Of a stretch of DNA of 64,000 nucleotides, positions 49,488 to 59,295 are shown in pieces (the stretch's first letter is position 1; each line of letters opens with the position of its first letter). Position numbers and translations under genes: made by a program. The stretch spans positions 1 through 64,000 of the forward strand of contig JAIBAN010000038.1 of assembly GCA_019695185.1 (NCBI GenBank), given 5' to 3'. Origin of the DNA: Blastocatellia bacterium (GTDB lineage Bacteria > Acidobacteriota > Blastocatellia > Chloracidobacteriales > Chloracidobacteriaceae). The notes under the pieces are model-generated. The model ran no database searches. It had not been told where the DNA came from and worked only from the letters and a program-made list of their open reading frames with translations.

Positions 49488-52136
49488 ATGATACTTCCTC
49501 CCCTCCATGCCGTTTTTGCGTTTTTTCGCAGTTTTCCATCCAAATCAGTATTCATCGGGATGTGGTTGCTGTTTGTTGTGGTGACTGTTCCAACCAGGGC
49601 ACAGGAACCCGACGACTCGCAGAAACCAACAACCTCCCCGGTTTTGCCCACTTCGATTCCGGATGCGCAGGCTCAATCCCAGGAAGACAAGGACGCGGCG
49701 AAAAAGGAAAAAAAAGAAAAGAAAGACCGGCAACGGCAACGCACCGAGGTTGAAAGTGACCCTGCGGACCAAGGCAAAGAAAAGAAGCCGGGCAAACAGA
49801 ATACGGCTGTCGTTGAAATTGAGGCGGATGAACAGCGCCGGGTCAACGACATTTTCTATGCTGATGGTTTCGTGAACATTATCTATCAGGGAGCCCGGTT
49901 GCAGGCCGACCATGCCACCTACAATGAGAAAACCGGCGAGGCCACGGCTGAAGGGAACGTCATCTATGACCCGGTTCCAGGGCAACACCTGACGGCGGTC
50001 AAAGCTGAAGTCAACATCCGCACCAAAACAGGGGTTTTTTATGATGTGACCGGGTTTACCGACCAGACCCGCGACGGAACACTCCTCGAATTTACCGCCC
50101 AACGGGTGGATAAAACCGGTCTGGATTCGTATGTGCTTTATCAGGCTTCGGTGACTTCCTGCTGCGAAGACGCCAGCCCGCTCTGGAGTGTTTCCGCTGC
50201 CAAAACCAACCTCAAGGTGAATAAAAGAGTTACGGCGAAGAACGGCACTTTTCGGATTCTGGGCAAAAGTGTGATTTATTTGCCCTATGTGTCGCTGCCT
50301 ATCAACCGCCGCAACCGGCAGTCCGGGTTTTTATTGCCCAGTGTCGGGTCTGCCACCAACACGGGCCGGTTTTTTCGCAATTACTATTACCAAACCTTGG
50401 GTGACAGCGCCGATATTCTTTTTCGCGGAGATATTTACACCGAGCGGGGGATTGGTTTCGGGGCGACACTCCGGGCCCGCACCGGGGGCGAATCGTTTAT
50501 CAAGGCCGGAAGTTACACGGTGATTGACCGGATTCTGGGGCAAAAAGCCAGTGATACGGTGGCCAATCAGGGAGGAACCCTCTTTTTTGCCCAAGGTGTG
50601 CAGTATTTCCCTCACGGATTTTTGGGCGTAGTGGATGTCAACTTTGCCACCAATCTCGACTTCCGTTCGATTTTTGCCAACAACATTGAAGAAGCCTTCA
50701 ACCCGGAAAAACGTTCGCAGCTTTTCCTGAATAACAATTACAAAAACTTCAGCTTCAATTTATTGGCTGAAAGCCGCACCACGCGGGTCAATGTGACCAA
50801 AGCTGATGGCACCAGTCAGGCAATCGATATCAACGTCCGCCAGTTGCCCACCATCAACTTTACGATGTTTCCCACCCAGTTTCGCGGATTGCCTATTTAT
50901 GTAAGCGGAGAAGCCAATATTTCCGGTTTTAGCCGGGAGGAAACCAGCCAACTTGGGACCGGGTTCAAGACCCCAACGCTGGTGCAACGGTTGGATGCCC
51001 AGCCAAAGGTCACACTTCCCCTTGCCACGTTTGCAGGATGGGCCATCACTCCCAGTCTGGCTGTCCGTTCGACTTATTACAGCAACACCTTTGACCCGAC
51101 CACAGCCAATACCCCCCAGCCTTTCACCGTGGGAGGAGCCAACAGTTCGTTTCGGGCAAGTGTCGCTGGTAACGGTGTCAGCGGAACCTCGTTATTTCGC
51201 GCCTTTCTTGATTTTTCACTTGATATTCGGCCTCCGGCGCTCGAAAAGGTCTATAAGAAAGAAGACGGCTCGCCTTGGTTCAAGCATTTGATTGAAACCT
51301 ATATTACCTATCGGCGGGTGGCTGGAATTGACGAATTTGGCCGCCAGTTGCGGTTTGATGCGCTTGATACATTTGCTGACACGAATGAGTTTGAATATTC
51401 GCTGGTCAACCGCTTTTTTTCGCCCCGCAAAGTACCCGGGAAGAAAAATCAGGAAGGAAGTGGGGAACAGTCCGTCCAGGCCCGCGAAATTTTAAGCCTG
51501 ACCTTAACCCAGAAATATTTCTTCGACCCGACTTTTGGCGGGGCTCTGGTGCCGGGCAGTCGCAATTCAATTGTTCCGATTTCAAGCTTGAGCGGATTCA
51601 ATTACGGCGGCACCTTGCGCCGCCTGTCACCACTCAATATCAAACTGCGGGTGAATCCCATCTCCTCCATGTTTGCCGATGTGCGGCTGGATTACGACCT
51701 GCGGGACAATGTGGTGCGCGGATATGGCATCACCGGCGGGTTCGAGAAAGGAATTGTCAAGTTTCAGCAGCGTTGGTATTACAGCAAGTTTATTCAACTC
51801 CAACCCAACGTATTTGAAGCCGGAACGTTTCCCGGTAACCAGTTCATCAGTTCCATTAAGTTTGGCAATGAAGACCGGGGCTTTTATGGCGGCTTCAATC
51901 TCAACTACGACTTTTCGAAGTCCCTCAACCCAAACACAAATTTGCTCCAGCGCAATGGTCTGATTCGTTCGGGAGCTTTTCTGGGATATGCTTTCCGCTG
52001 TGCCAGTCTGGAGCTTGACTACCGCAGCATCAACCTGGGGGTGGCCACCTCCAGCCGTCTCACCTTCTCATTCACCTTGCGCGGCATCGGCACTTTTGGA
52101 ACCGACCAGTTGGCAGGATTCCAAAACCGCCAGTGA
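49488..52136 (+). CDS. lptD: LPS-assembly protein LptD
   Basis: An outer-membrane barrel that inserts LPS into the outer leaflet with LptE. 882 residues. The N-terminal hydrophobic signal is at about 20-38 (FIGMWLLFVVVTVPTRAQ). A Lys/Glu-rich linker is followed by an OstA/LptA-like beta-jellyroll (about 110-190, YADGFVNIIYQGARLQADHATYNEKTGEATAEGNV), and the LptD barrel (about 230-882) has SVIYLPYVSLPINRRNRQSGFLLP and ends in Phe-rich strands. Two adjacent Cys (TSCCED) are at about 223; the long-range disulfide pattern of E. coli LptD is not evident. There is no Shine-Dalgarno site; heptad repeat ends 6 bases before the ATG. Confidence 0.93.
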   Translation: MILPPLHAVFAFFRSFPSKSVFIGMWLLFVVVTVPTRAQEPDDSQKPTTSPVLPTSIPDAQAQSQEDKDAAKKEKKEKKDRQRQRTEVESDPADQGKEKKPGKQNTAVVEIEADEQRRVNDIFYADGFVNIIYQGARLQADHATYNEKTGEATAEGNVIYDPVPGQHLTAVKAEVNIRTKTGVFYDVTGFTDQTRDGTLLEFTAQRVDKTGLDSYVLYQASVTSCCEDASPLWSVSAAKTNLKVNKRVTAKNGTFRILGKSVIYLPYVSLPINRRNRQSGFLLPSVGSATNTGRFFRNYYYQTLGDSADILFRGDIYTERGIGFGATLRARTGGESFIKAGSYTVIDRILGQKASDTVANQGGTLFFAQGVQYFPHGFLGVVDVNFATNLDFRSIFANNIEEAFNPEKRSQLFLNNNYKNFSFNLLAESRTTRVNVTKADGTSQAIDINVRQLPTINFTMFPTQFRGLPIYVSGEANISGFSREETSQLGTGFKTPTLVQRLDAQPKVTLPLATFAGWAITPSLAVRSTYYSNTFDPTTANTPQPFTVGGANSSFRASVAGNGVSGTSLFRAFLDFSLDIRPPALEKVYKKEDGSPWFKHLIETYITYRRVAGIDEFGRQLRFDALDTFADTNEFEYSLVNRFFSPRKVPGKKNQEGSGEQSVQAREILSLTLTQKYFFDPTFGGALVPGSRNSIVPISSLSGFNYGGTLRRLSPLNIKLRVNPISSMFADVRLDYDLRDNVVRGYGITGGFEKGIVKFQQRWYYSKFIQLQPNVFEAGTFPGNQFISSIKFGNEDRGFYGGFNLNYDFSKSLNPNTNLLQRNGLIRSGAFLGYAFRCASLELDYRSINLGVATSSRLTFSFTLRGIGTFGTDQLAGFQNRQ

Positions 52137-52262
52137 GGGCATTTGCGATTGCCCGTTCGCCATTTTGAAATTGGAAGAAAGGGCATTTTGTGAGGTTAGG
52201 TTGGTAAAATACACAACTTCCGAAACCGGTAATCGCAAATGGCAAATGGCAAATCGCAAATG
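52134..52262. repeat. Heptad-arm inverted element J (GCAAATG)
   Basis: A degenerate left arm (52134-52166, GGCATTTGCGATTGCCCG...CGCCATT) faces a regular right arm (52230-52262) of GCAAATG/GCAAATC heptads. The core is about 60 bp. It lies directly after the lptD stop codon. Confidence 0.75.
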
Positions 52263-52392
52263 GATTGAATTTTTCCCTCAGGTTTGATTAAACCGGATTA
52301 CCTCTTGTCCGAAGGTAAGAGGACGCGACGACCAAATCGCGCTGCTTCCTGTCGGAAACCGGTCATTCGAATGGAAGCGAAAGGAGTTTCCC

Positions 52393-52626
52393 ATGGCTTC
52401 GCTCGAAGACCGTTATCCGGACAATGTGCCCGGAAAATTTTACACCGATTTTCAGTGCCTTGACTGCGACGTTTGTCGTGACCTTGCACCAACGGTGTTT
52501 ACCAGGAATGACGACGGCGGTTATTCCTATGTGTACCAACAACCAACAACACCTGAAGAACTTGAACAGGTGCGGGAAGCGATGGAGAGTTGCGGCGTCG
52601 AGGCAATTGGCTGCGACGGTGCTTGA
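52393..52626 (+). CDS. Small ferredoxin (4Fe-4S/3Fe-4S type)
   Basis: 77 residues. Cys22, Cys25 and Cys28 (CLDCDVC) plus Cys74 in the C-terminal CGVEAIGC segment would ligate one cluster; Cys67 may add a fifth Cys. The fold matches single-cluster ferredoxins used as electron carriers in the cytosol. AAAGGAG stands 7 bases before the ATG. The gene stands alone; partner enzyme unknown. Confidence 0.87.
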   Translation: MASLEDRYPDNVPGKFYTDFQCLDCDVCRDLAPTVFTRNDDGGYSYVYQQPTTPEELEQVREAMESCGVEAIGCDGA

Positions 52627-52867
52627 TTTCCACCTTCCCTTCGTTTTTTCCTACAATTAAACGGCGTCGGCGTGCAGGGCTGTTGTAATTGACCGGATTC
52701 CGGCAGGAACAGCCACAATCATTACAGCGGCGCAACCTGCTGCCGACCCCCATCTTGTTGTTTTTCCCTCAGATAAAATGATGTGGCTCGGTTGAAAACG
52801 GAGGATGCTACGCCGCATTGCTCTGGGAGTTGGGCAAAAATCCGGATGAGGTGTGAGCAGGTTCCGG

Positions 52868-53563
52868 TTACTGAAGGGGTGGGCTGTTGGCATCGGGCAT
52901 CACATTCGGTTCTCCCGAATGGCGTAAAATCCCGGTCTCATCAATAAAAAAACAATCACTGCCGCACCTACTGAGATAGCTTTCAAAGCAGGGATACCCC
53001 ACCACGGAGAATTTGGTTGCTTTCCCATTGCTGGTTTGGGTCTTGATGGGACCAAAGTAATAACCGTGTTCAGAGACCATTTCCGCTTCCACCCGGTTCT
53101 CCTGTTGACGAGCTTTATCAAACATAAATGTTCCACCGCAAACATCAGGGTCTTTGGTTGAACCGGGCAGGTAGAAGTGTTGCGGGCAAAGCTGACTCCA
53201 TTTGGTGGCAAACCCTCCCTGGCCAGTCGTTTTCTGAAAGTCTGCCTGAGTTTGAAAAATCTGCCTCATCTTCTTTCGGGCACTCTGTTCAGAAAAGGAA
53301 ATCCGGCGCTTGCCCACAAGATTGGGAATGGCAATGGCACTCATCACTCCCAGCACACTCAAAATGATTGCAATCTCGGCAATCCTGGTGGACCTTCCTG
53401 AAGGTCTATCTGAACGTTTTTTGAACGCTGCGCTGGCATCCGGGCGAGGCCGAGGTGGGGTCACTGTGGCACAGCGGGAGCAGGTGTTGCGAAGAGGGTC
53501 GAAGCAATCTGATTGATGGCAGATTTCACAACGGGCGGGAGGCGACTGGTAGGTGATTTTCAT
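52868..53563 (-). CDS. Zinc-ribbon-tethered pseudopilin-like protein
   Basis: 231 residues. Residues 1-45 carry Cys pairs (CEICHQSDCFDPLRNTCSRC) like a zinc ribbon. A positively charged stretch leads to a hydrophobic helix (about 65-88, IAEIAIILSVLGVMSAIAIPNLV) as in type IV pilins and type II pseudopilins. A soluble globular part with GPIKTQTSNGKATKFSVVGYP and several Cys follows. The usual G/A-FTLIE processing site is not visible. ATG 53563 has AGGAGG 5 bases upstream. The VWFA gene lies upstream on the same strand. Role unknown. Confidence 0.75.
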   Translation of the reverse strand: MKITYQSPPARCEICHQSDCFDPLRNTCSRCATVTPPRPRPDASAAFKKRSDRPSGRSTRIAEIAIILSVLGVMSAIAIPNLVGKRRISFSEQSARKKMRQIFQTQADFQKTTGQGGFATKWSQLCPQHFYLPGSTKDPDVCGGTFMFDKARQQENRVEAEMVSEHGYYFGPIKTQTSNGKATKFSVVGYPCFESYLSRCGSDCFFIDETGILRHSGEPNVMPDANSPPLQ

Positions 53564-53648
53564 TTTGCCTCCTGCAACAGAACATCCCGGTTTCAGCCTG
53601 TTCAAAGGGCTCAAACCGGGATATCGGTAGTTCTGCCAGCGGGTTGGT

Positions 53649-55937
53649 CTATTTGGCGTAATAGCCGCGCCGGGTGCGGGTCACGGAATCAATGCCGTTC
53701 ACTTTGACCTTGATTTTCTTCCACTGCCCATCGCGCACAAAGCTGGAAGGGTAATAGCCCAGGCTGTAGAGTGTGCGAAGCTCCGCCGCCACCCGTTCGT
53801 AGACATTTCCCAAATCCTCCACCCGCTCGCATTTGAACAGCACCCCACCCGAAGCATCCGCCATTTGTTGCAATTGGGTTCGGGCCAGGGCATAGACTTC
53901 CGGAGTTTCACCCCACTGCTGCATCTGGTTTTCCGGCTCGGTATCAAGGTAAATCGGATACACCAGCGTTCCCGACTCCAGGATTTTATCAATCATCTGT
54001 TTGAAGGAAACCCGTGAGGGAGCCGGGTAGGCAGCACTCATGGCGTTGTCCACTCCATCCGTCATGACCACAATGGCGTTCCGTTCACCCTGGATTTCGC
54101 GCAACACGTCGGTCATGGAAAACCACATGGCTTCGTAAAAGGCAGTTCCCCCATCGGTTCGGCGCATGTCCCGGATTCGCTGTTTGAGCAGTTCCCGGTT
54201 GGCCGTGGGACGGCAAACGACCTGGACGCCACGGGTAAAGGCCACGACTGCCACTTTATCCTGCGGATTGGTGGCAGCCACAAAACGCAGGGCCGTTTGC
54301 TTGATGGTTTCGATTTTGTCGCGGGTGCTGCCACTTAAATCCAACAGCAAAACAAGGTTAAACGGCGAGGAAACCGGTACGAAGTGGGAAACTTCCTGTT
54401 TGACATCATCTTCGTAAACGGCGAAATCAGCCTGACTGAGATTGGTCAGAGCCCGTCCAGAGCGGTCGGAAACGTTGACATTCAGGTTGACCAGTTTCGT
54501 ATCGAGCTTGATGGCATCGGATGAATCATCGTCATCCGCCTTTTTATTTCCCGGAAGCGGCGAGCCGTCATCTCCCCGGCGCACAATCCGGGGCGGGTTG
54601 GGCCCATTGTTGGTGGGACCGGGGTCACGGTTGGGCAGAGTGCTCAACACATCGTCGGCTGCCGTGGTGTTTGAACGCCGATTGAGGGAACCGCCCCCCG
54701 AATTGCCGCGATTGGTAGCGGTTGAAGGGTCGCCGGTACCGTATCCGGGGTCAATCGTTCCGTTGCGCAAGGCATCATCGGCTGCCGGGGTCCGGGCCGG
54801 ACCAGGAGAGCCTGGAGGGGGAATGATACGCACCCGTAAGCCTCCCGAAGTATCAATGCTCGAATCATCCTGCCGGGTTCTGCTGCCCAGGGCACCTGAA
54901 TCGTACTGTTGCGAGGAGCCTTTGGTATCCTGTTTGGAACCAAAAACATCCGTATATCCACCATTCGCGTTGGAACGCGGGCTGCCGACCGGAGGGGCAT
55001 TCGGGTCCGGGTCCGGCCAGGTCACAGCCGGGCGTTGCGCCGGGCGCTGCACAGGTGGCTGGTCAGGCGTCGGATTGGAGGACGGATATGGAGTTGTCGA
55101 ATCATAGCTGCCATTGTTTCCCTGGCTGGAGGTATTTCCTGCATCTTTTTTCATGAGCAGGGCCAGTTGAGGCCGCAACGGCTGCATCGAGACATTACCG
55201 CTTAGGGACCGAAGCACAATCGGAGCACCGCCCTGTCCGATTTTTCCATGCACGTTGTGAACGTTATTGATGTCACAAACTGAAAAACCGACTCCGGCGG
55301 TCACCATCCCATTGGTTGAGTGAAGGGCTACTTCCGCATCCTGTGAGGAAGGGGCCTCAAGCAGGACATCACCGGTTTGCGTTTCAGCGGTGGCACTTGA
55401 AACCGGTCCCAGAATTTCAATATCTCCGGAACTGGATTGCAGCCGCAGGTGTGAGCGGCGGGGAATGTATATTTTCAAATCAATCGGATTGGCGCTTCGT
55501 TGCGGAGTGCATACGACTGAAAGGGAGGTGCGGGTCTGCATGATGGCAACTTCCACACTTTGCACGCTTTGGCGGGTTCCCCGTTTGTTGGCAATGACAT
55601 GGATTAAATCCTCGCCCCACACCTCAATGGCGGTTTTGCCTCCGGCATTGTCAACTTTGACCGTAACTTCCGGGCCATATTCAAAACTTTTCTCAAACAC
55701 ATCATCTGACTGCGCTGAACTGGTGGTTGCCGCCCCCAGGCCCAAAACCGCCATGAGGCTCCACAGGACAAATTTCCGTAAAACCCGATTCAGGCGCGAA
55801 TCACTCGACTCTGGCAGGAGTAAGGCAGCGGGTTTGACTGACGAGGTTGCTGCTGTTTGGGGTTTCTGCTTGCAGTTGGGTGGTTTTTGGGTTCCGGACC
55901 GGTTTTCCTTGTCGTTGGAAATGAACAAGCCTTGCAT
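53649..55937 (-). CDS. VWFA-related acidobacterial protein with DUF4097-like domain
   Basis: 762 residues. A hydrophobic segment (about 52-75, FVLWSLMAVLGLGAATTSSA) exports it. A DUF4097-like beta-helix region (about 80-235, LRLQSSSGDIEILGPVSSATAETQTGDVLLEA) is followed by a long Gly/Ser/Asn/Pro-rich disordered region (about 250-470). The von Willebrand A-type domain (about 480-735) starts VNLNVNVSDRSGRALTNLSQADFAVYEDDVKQ and has MIDAS motif LLLDLSGST; this is the acidobacterial VWFA-related family. GGAGG 7 bases before ATG 55937 supports the start. Probably a periplasmic or surface adhesion protein. Confidence 0.87.
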   Translation of the reverse strand: MQGLFISNDKENRSGTQKPPNCKQKPQTAATSSVKPAALLLPESSDSRLNRVLRKFVLWSLMAVLGLGAATTSSAQSDDVFEKSFEYGPEVTVKVDNAGGKTAIEVWGEDLIHVIANKRGTRQSVQSVEVAIMQTRTSLSVVCTPQRSANPIDLKIYIPRRSHLRLQSSSGDIEILGPVSSATAETQTGDVLLEAPSSQDAEVALHSTNGMVTAGVGFSVCDINNVHNVHGKIGQGGAPIVLRSLSGNVSMQPLRPQLALLMKKDAGNTSSQGNNGSYDSTTPYPSSNPTPDQPPVQRPAQRPAVTWPDPDPNAPPVGSPRSNANGGYTDVFGSKQDTKGSSQQYDSGALGSRTRQDDSSIDTSGGLRVRIIPPPGSPGPARTPAADDALRNGTIDPGYGTGDPSTATNRGNSGGGSLNRRSNTTAADDVLSTLPNRDPGPTNNGPNPPRIVRRGDDGSPLPGNKKADDDDSSDAIKLDTKLVNLNVNVSDRSGRALTNLSQADFAVYEDDVKQEVSHFVPVSSPFNLVLLLDLSGSTRDKIETIKQTALRFVAATNPQDKVAVVAFTRGVQVVCRPTANRELLKQRIRDMRRTDGGTAFYEAMWFSMTDVLREIQGERNAIVVMTDGVDNAMSAAYPAPSRVSFKQMIDKILESGTLVYPIYLDTEPENQMQQWGETPEVYALARTQLQQMADASGGVLFKCERVEDLGNVYERVAAELRTLYSLGYYPSSFVRDGQWKKIKVKVNGIDSVTRTRRGYYAK

Positions 55938-56054
55938 AGAAAATCCTCCGCTGAGTACAACAGGAAGTCCCCCTGGTTCCTCAAGTTCTTTCATCAAAAA
56001 ACGGATGCCAGGAAGGACGTGGTTTCCTTCACCTAGGGTTGGGCTTGGGTCGCA

Positions 56055-56921
56055 TTAACGAACCCAGCCGGGCGGAACACCAGCCCGACGGGCTTCTTCC
56101 TGAAGTGCATAATAACGGGTTTGCAGGGCCGAAAACTGCACTTGGGCGTCAAGCAATCGGGTTCGGACGATTCGTTCCTGGTCTTGTTCGGAGGTGGTTC
56201 CTGTTTGGGGCAGGATAACTGTGCTTCCGGGGTTGTAATAACCGCCATTCCGGGTAATGACCACGCCACCCGGAGTTTGGTAGGTGGTGTAACCGGTTCC
56301 ACGGCGTTGGCTGGATTCAAGGTCAGCCAACTGTCTCTGTAAAACGGCAATTAATTCTTCCTGCACGGCCATTTCAGTAAGCAATGGCCGGGCCCGGCCT
56401 TGCCAATAGGCTTCGGCCTGCCGGTCATCTCCGGTCGTTCGGTAAGGTGGTGGCGGTGGAACCATGCTTGGCTCAGGGGTTCCTCCTGGAACTCCCGCTG
56501 GCTTGTTTGAAGCATTTTCCTTTTCTTCGCGGCGCTGTTTGAACCCTTCAAAATCAGCATTGGTCAGTTTGCGGGTGATTCGGGGTTTGTTTTTGGCGGT
56601 CTCATTATTGGGAGCAGTTTTGGAAGCCAAACGGGGAGCGGTTGAATCAGAATCGGTAATGGGCAACGGGGCTCCAGCGTGGCGGACAAAATCGCCGGAA
56701 TCCTGCCGATTGGTAAGCTCCGTGGCTGAAATGTCAATCGAACGGACGGAGACAGAAAAGCGGCTTCCATTCTGAAGTGTGAAAATCGCAACATCATTCA
56801 CCAGACGATAGCCTGGTTGGACATCAACCCGTCTCCCATCTTTTAAGATGACTGTGTAAGCCGAGGCGGAAATTGACCAGGATAAAACCAAACAGGCAGC
56901 GGCAAGCAAAGGCTTTTTCAT
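56055..56921 (-). CDS. Exported protein of unknown function
   Basis: 288 residues. The signal peptide (about 1-22, MKKPLLAAACLVLSWSISASA) is followed by a small beta part (YTVILKDGRRVDVQPGYRL). Then come a low-complexity charged region, a PPPPPYR stretch and a C-terminal coiled coil (about 185-288, LTEMAVQEELIAVLQRQLADLES, ALQTRYYALQEEARRAG). GAGGAGG precedes ATG 56921. Unknown; coiled coil suggests oligomerisation. It is upstream of the VWFA gene on the same strand with a 117-bp gap. Confidence 0.75.
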   Translation of the reverse strand: MKKPLLAAACLVLSWSISASAYTVILKDGRRVDVQPGYRLVNDVAIFTLQNGSRFSVSVRSIDISATELTNRQDSGDFVRHAGAPLPITDSDSTAPRLASKTAPNNETAKNKPRITRKLTNADFEGFKQRREEKENASNKPAGVPGGTPEPSMVPPPPPYRTTGDDRQAEAYWQGRARPLLTEMAVQEELIAVLQRQLADLESSQRRGTGYTTYQTPGGVVITRNGGYYNPGSTVILPQTGTTSEQDQERIVRTRLLDAQVQFSALQTRYYALQEEARRAGVPPGWVR

Positions 56922-57098
56922 GCGTGCGCCTCCTCGCGGAAAAATCACAAAGCCGGAAAATGAAGCTTCAGTGTAGTGTTGTTGTAGGTAAAGGTAATTA
57001 ACGACCCCGGGATGCGCCGCGAGTATAGCACAACTTTTGTGATGACAAAGAGGAAAGAGGCGGAGTGAGGAGTGGGCCCTGGAACTGGGGAAGAACAA

Positions 57099-57251
57099 GG
57101 AGTGAGGAGTGAGGACTGAGGACTGAGGACTAAGGACTGAGCATTTTTTCAGGTAGCTTTGAGCTAGCAGGGTTGATTGAATCAATTTTTGGAAACAATA
57201 CAAACCACCGTATCAAAAAACTCAGTCCTCAGTCCTTAGCCCTCAGTCCTT
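57099..57251. repeat. Heptad-arm inverted element K (GGACTGA/GGAGTGA)
   Basis: The left arm (57099-57141) contains GGAGTGA and GGACTGA heptads with one GGACTAA variant. The right arm (57221-57251) carries the matching TTAGCCC/TTAG variant at the mirrored place. The core is about 78 bp. It lies between two minus-strand genes. Confidence 0.92.
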
Positions 57252-57281
57252 GATTTGGCCCTCAATCTCTTGGGTTCATGC

Positions 57282-58874
57282 TTACACAATTTCAATTTCA
57301 GCGAAGTCAATTTCTTCAAGGTCAGGAATTTCAATCAGTTCCGGCAATCCTTCGAGGGAGGGGAATTCAGGTATGCCGGGCAACGGAAGCACGATGTCTT
57401 CAGTAAGTTCACTCAACGCCACGTTGGCTTCGGTGAGTTGGGGTAATTCAACAATTTTGGGCAACCGCACTCGTGGTCCATTGAACCGAATGGATGGAAT
57501 TGTAATCTGTGGGGTGGCCAGTCGCAGGCGTTCGGCTTTGAGTTCAGATCGTTTTTCCAGCGTAGCCGTGATGGTCATGGGCTGTTTGTCCCGGACAATG
57601 CTCAACGTCACATTGCCTTCCTGCACTTTGTTCAGTTCCCGCAACAGTTCCGAACTTGATGAGATGGCCACACCGTTGACAGCGGTGATGCAGTCACCGG
57701 CTTTAAGTCCGGCTTTTTGGGCAGCGGAATTTTCCGTTATGTTGGTAACCAACACACCGTCACCGGAAACACCAAGGGAAGTTGAGAGTTGGGGGGTAAG
57801 TTTTTCAGTGGAAACCCCCAATCTGGCCCGCCCCCAGTTGCCAGACCACGTGAAATTGGTTTTGGCGGCTGGTTTTTCAAGAGTGGCATTGACTGAAATC
57901 GGTTGTTTATCACGCACAAGGGAAATGGTCACGGTTGCATTTTCCGCCTTTTGCAATGCCTGAACCAGTTCCAATTCGTTGGTAACCGCCTGATTGTTGA
58001 TGGCGGTAATGCAATCACCGGCTTTGAGCCCCGCTTTTTCGGCAGCGGAATCCTTGACCACCTCGGTTACCAGAACGCCTCCATTCGGGGCATTGAAAAA
58101 GCCAGCCAGTTGTTTGGAAAGCTTCTGGGTGTGGACTCCGAGCCGCCCATGCCTGGTTTCAAAGAGGTTCCAGGTTCCTGCCTGGGCCGTGGCGATTTCG
58201 GCATTCTTCATGGCTTCTTCAATCTGCTTCTTCATTTCATTCTGGTCAATTTTCCAGACTGAGTTCGGATTGGCAAAGCCGTAGGCCAGGGCCGGCATTT
58301 CTGAACGTTCCGCCCATTTTTGCGGGGTTACGTTCAACTTTTGTTTTTTCTTGTCGCGGACAATTTCCACCTTGACCGATTTGTTGGGTTCAAGTTTGCC
58401 CACCAAGCCGCGAAACTGTTCGTTGTTGACGACGGTTTGGTCATTGATTTCAACAATGATGTCGCCCCGTTTGAAGCCGGCTTTGTCCGCCGGGCTATTG
58501 GGCACTACATTTTGCAGGTATACGCCTTCAGCCTTTTTCAGCCCTGCCTCGGTCGCTTGGTTTTCGGTCACGGTTTCCGGAAAAACGCCGAAATAGACTG
58601 CGTTCCGGTCAAATGTCTGGGCAAAATTGCGTTCGGCCCGGCGGGCTTCCCGCTCCACCTGGCGGCGTTCGCGCTCGGTGCGTTTCAGGTCCTGTTCAGC
58701 GCGTTTAAGGTCTTCCTGGGCTGCTTTAACCGCAGCCGCCTGTTCTTTTTGAAGTTGTGCATCGGTTTGTTGTCCATAGAGAGGGGCGGCCAGTAGGGCG
58801 ACCGCAAGCCCTCCTGTCACCAGTCGGGTGGGCCAGTCAATCACGAACGGGCTCGGCACATTCGGCAATTTCAT
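57282..58874 (-). CDS. Exported protein with three PDZ domains
   Basis: 530 residues. The signal or anchor is about 15-35. A highly charged coiled coil (about 45-90, QEDLKRAEQDLKRTERERRQVEREARRAERN) is followed by PDZ1 (about 105-205, VPNSPADKAGFKRGDIIVEIND), PDZ2 (about 265-350, DSAAEKAGLKAGDCITAINNQAV) and PDZ3 (about 360-450, NSAAQKAGLKAGDCITAVNGVAI). PDZ2 and PDZ3 are recent duplicates. There is no protease domain, so it is a periplasmic scaffold or adaptor. AAGGAG precedes ATG 58874; a longer frame extends 36 codons upstream. The acidic C-terminal tail (IPDLEEIDFAEIEIV) is a possible binding end. Confidence 0.87.
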   Translation of the reverse strand: MKLPNVPSPFVIDWPTRLVTGGLAVALLAAPLYGQQTDAQLQKEQAAAVKAAQEDLKRAEQDLKRTERERRQVEREARRAERNFAQTFDRNAVYFGVFPETVTENQATEAGLKKAEGVYLQNVVPNSPADKAGFKRGDIIVEINDQTVVNNEQFRGLVGKLEPNKSVKVEIVRDKKKQKLNVTPQKWAERSEMPALAYGFANPNSVWKIDQNEMKKQIEEAMKNAEIATAQAGTWNLFETRHGRLGVHTQKLSKQLAGFFNAPNGGVLVTEVVKDSAAEKAGLKAGDCITAINNQAVTNELELVQALQKAENATVTISLVRDKQPISVNATLEKPAAKTNFTWSGNWGRARLGVSTEKLTPQLSTSLGVSGDGVLVTNITENSAAQKAGLKAGDCITAVNGVAISSSSELLRELNKVQEGNVTLSIVRDKQPMTITATLEKRSELKAERLRLATPQITIPSIRFNGPRVRLPKIVELPQLTEANVALSELTEDIVLPLPGIPEFPSLEGLPELIEIPDLEEIDFAEIEIV

Positions 58875-58890
58875 AGGGTGCTCCTTGGTA

Positions 58891-59028
58891 CATTTGCAAT
58901 TTTCCCAAATGCCATTTGCGATAGGAAAACAAATTCCGGCGGTGCAGGTCTGTTTGAGGCTGCCCGCTTTGAAAAAGGACATTCAACTGCACTTTGTTGT
59001 TCAGGGCGCAAATGGAAAATGGCAAATC
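58891..59028. repeat. Heptad-arm inverted element L (GCAAATG, degenerate)
   Basis: CATTTGC...CCAAATGCCATTTGCG (58891-58920) is mirrored by GCGCAAATGGAAAATGGCAAAT (59006-59028). The repeat units are imperfect. It is in the leader region of the triple-PDZ gene. Confidence 0.7.
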
Positions 59029-59295
59029 CTGTTTTTTGGGGTTTGGCTGGTGTGTCGGAATGACCTCCTCAACGACGGATGACCCGACTGGTTCCATTTT
59101 TTTCGAAAGCCCGGATAACTTTCCAAACTGAAAATGGTTGATAACTTTCTGATAGGAGACAAAAACACCGTTTGGTAAAAGGGCTTTGGATTGAGGATTC
59201 CTTTTTCACAACTTTTCGGCTACACTGACCGGTTTTTCGGCGCATAGTCAAAATGCGTCGTTTCCACGCTACATTACAAAAGGAGTTTTTCGCAC
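59029..59295. other. Divergent intergenic region before cysC
   Basis: No gene is supported. An extended -10-like GGCTACACT near 59218 and an AAAAGGAG ribosome-binding site at the right end are compatible with a cysC promoter and leader; no strong -35 is evident. Confidence 0.35.
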
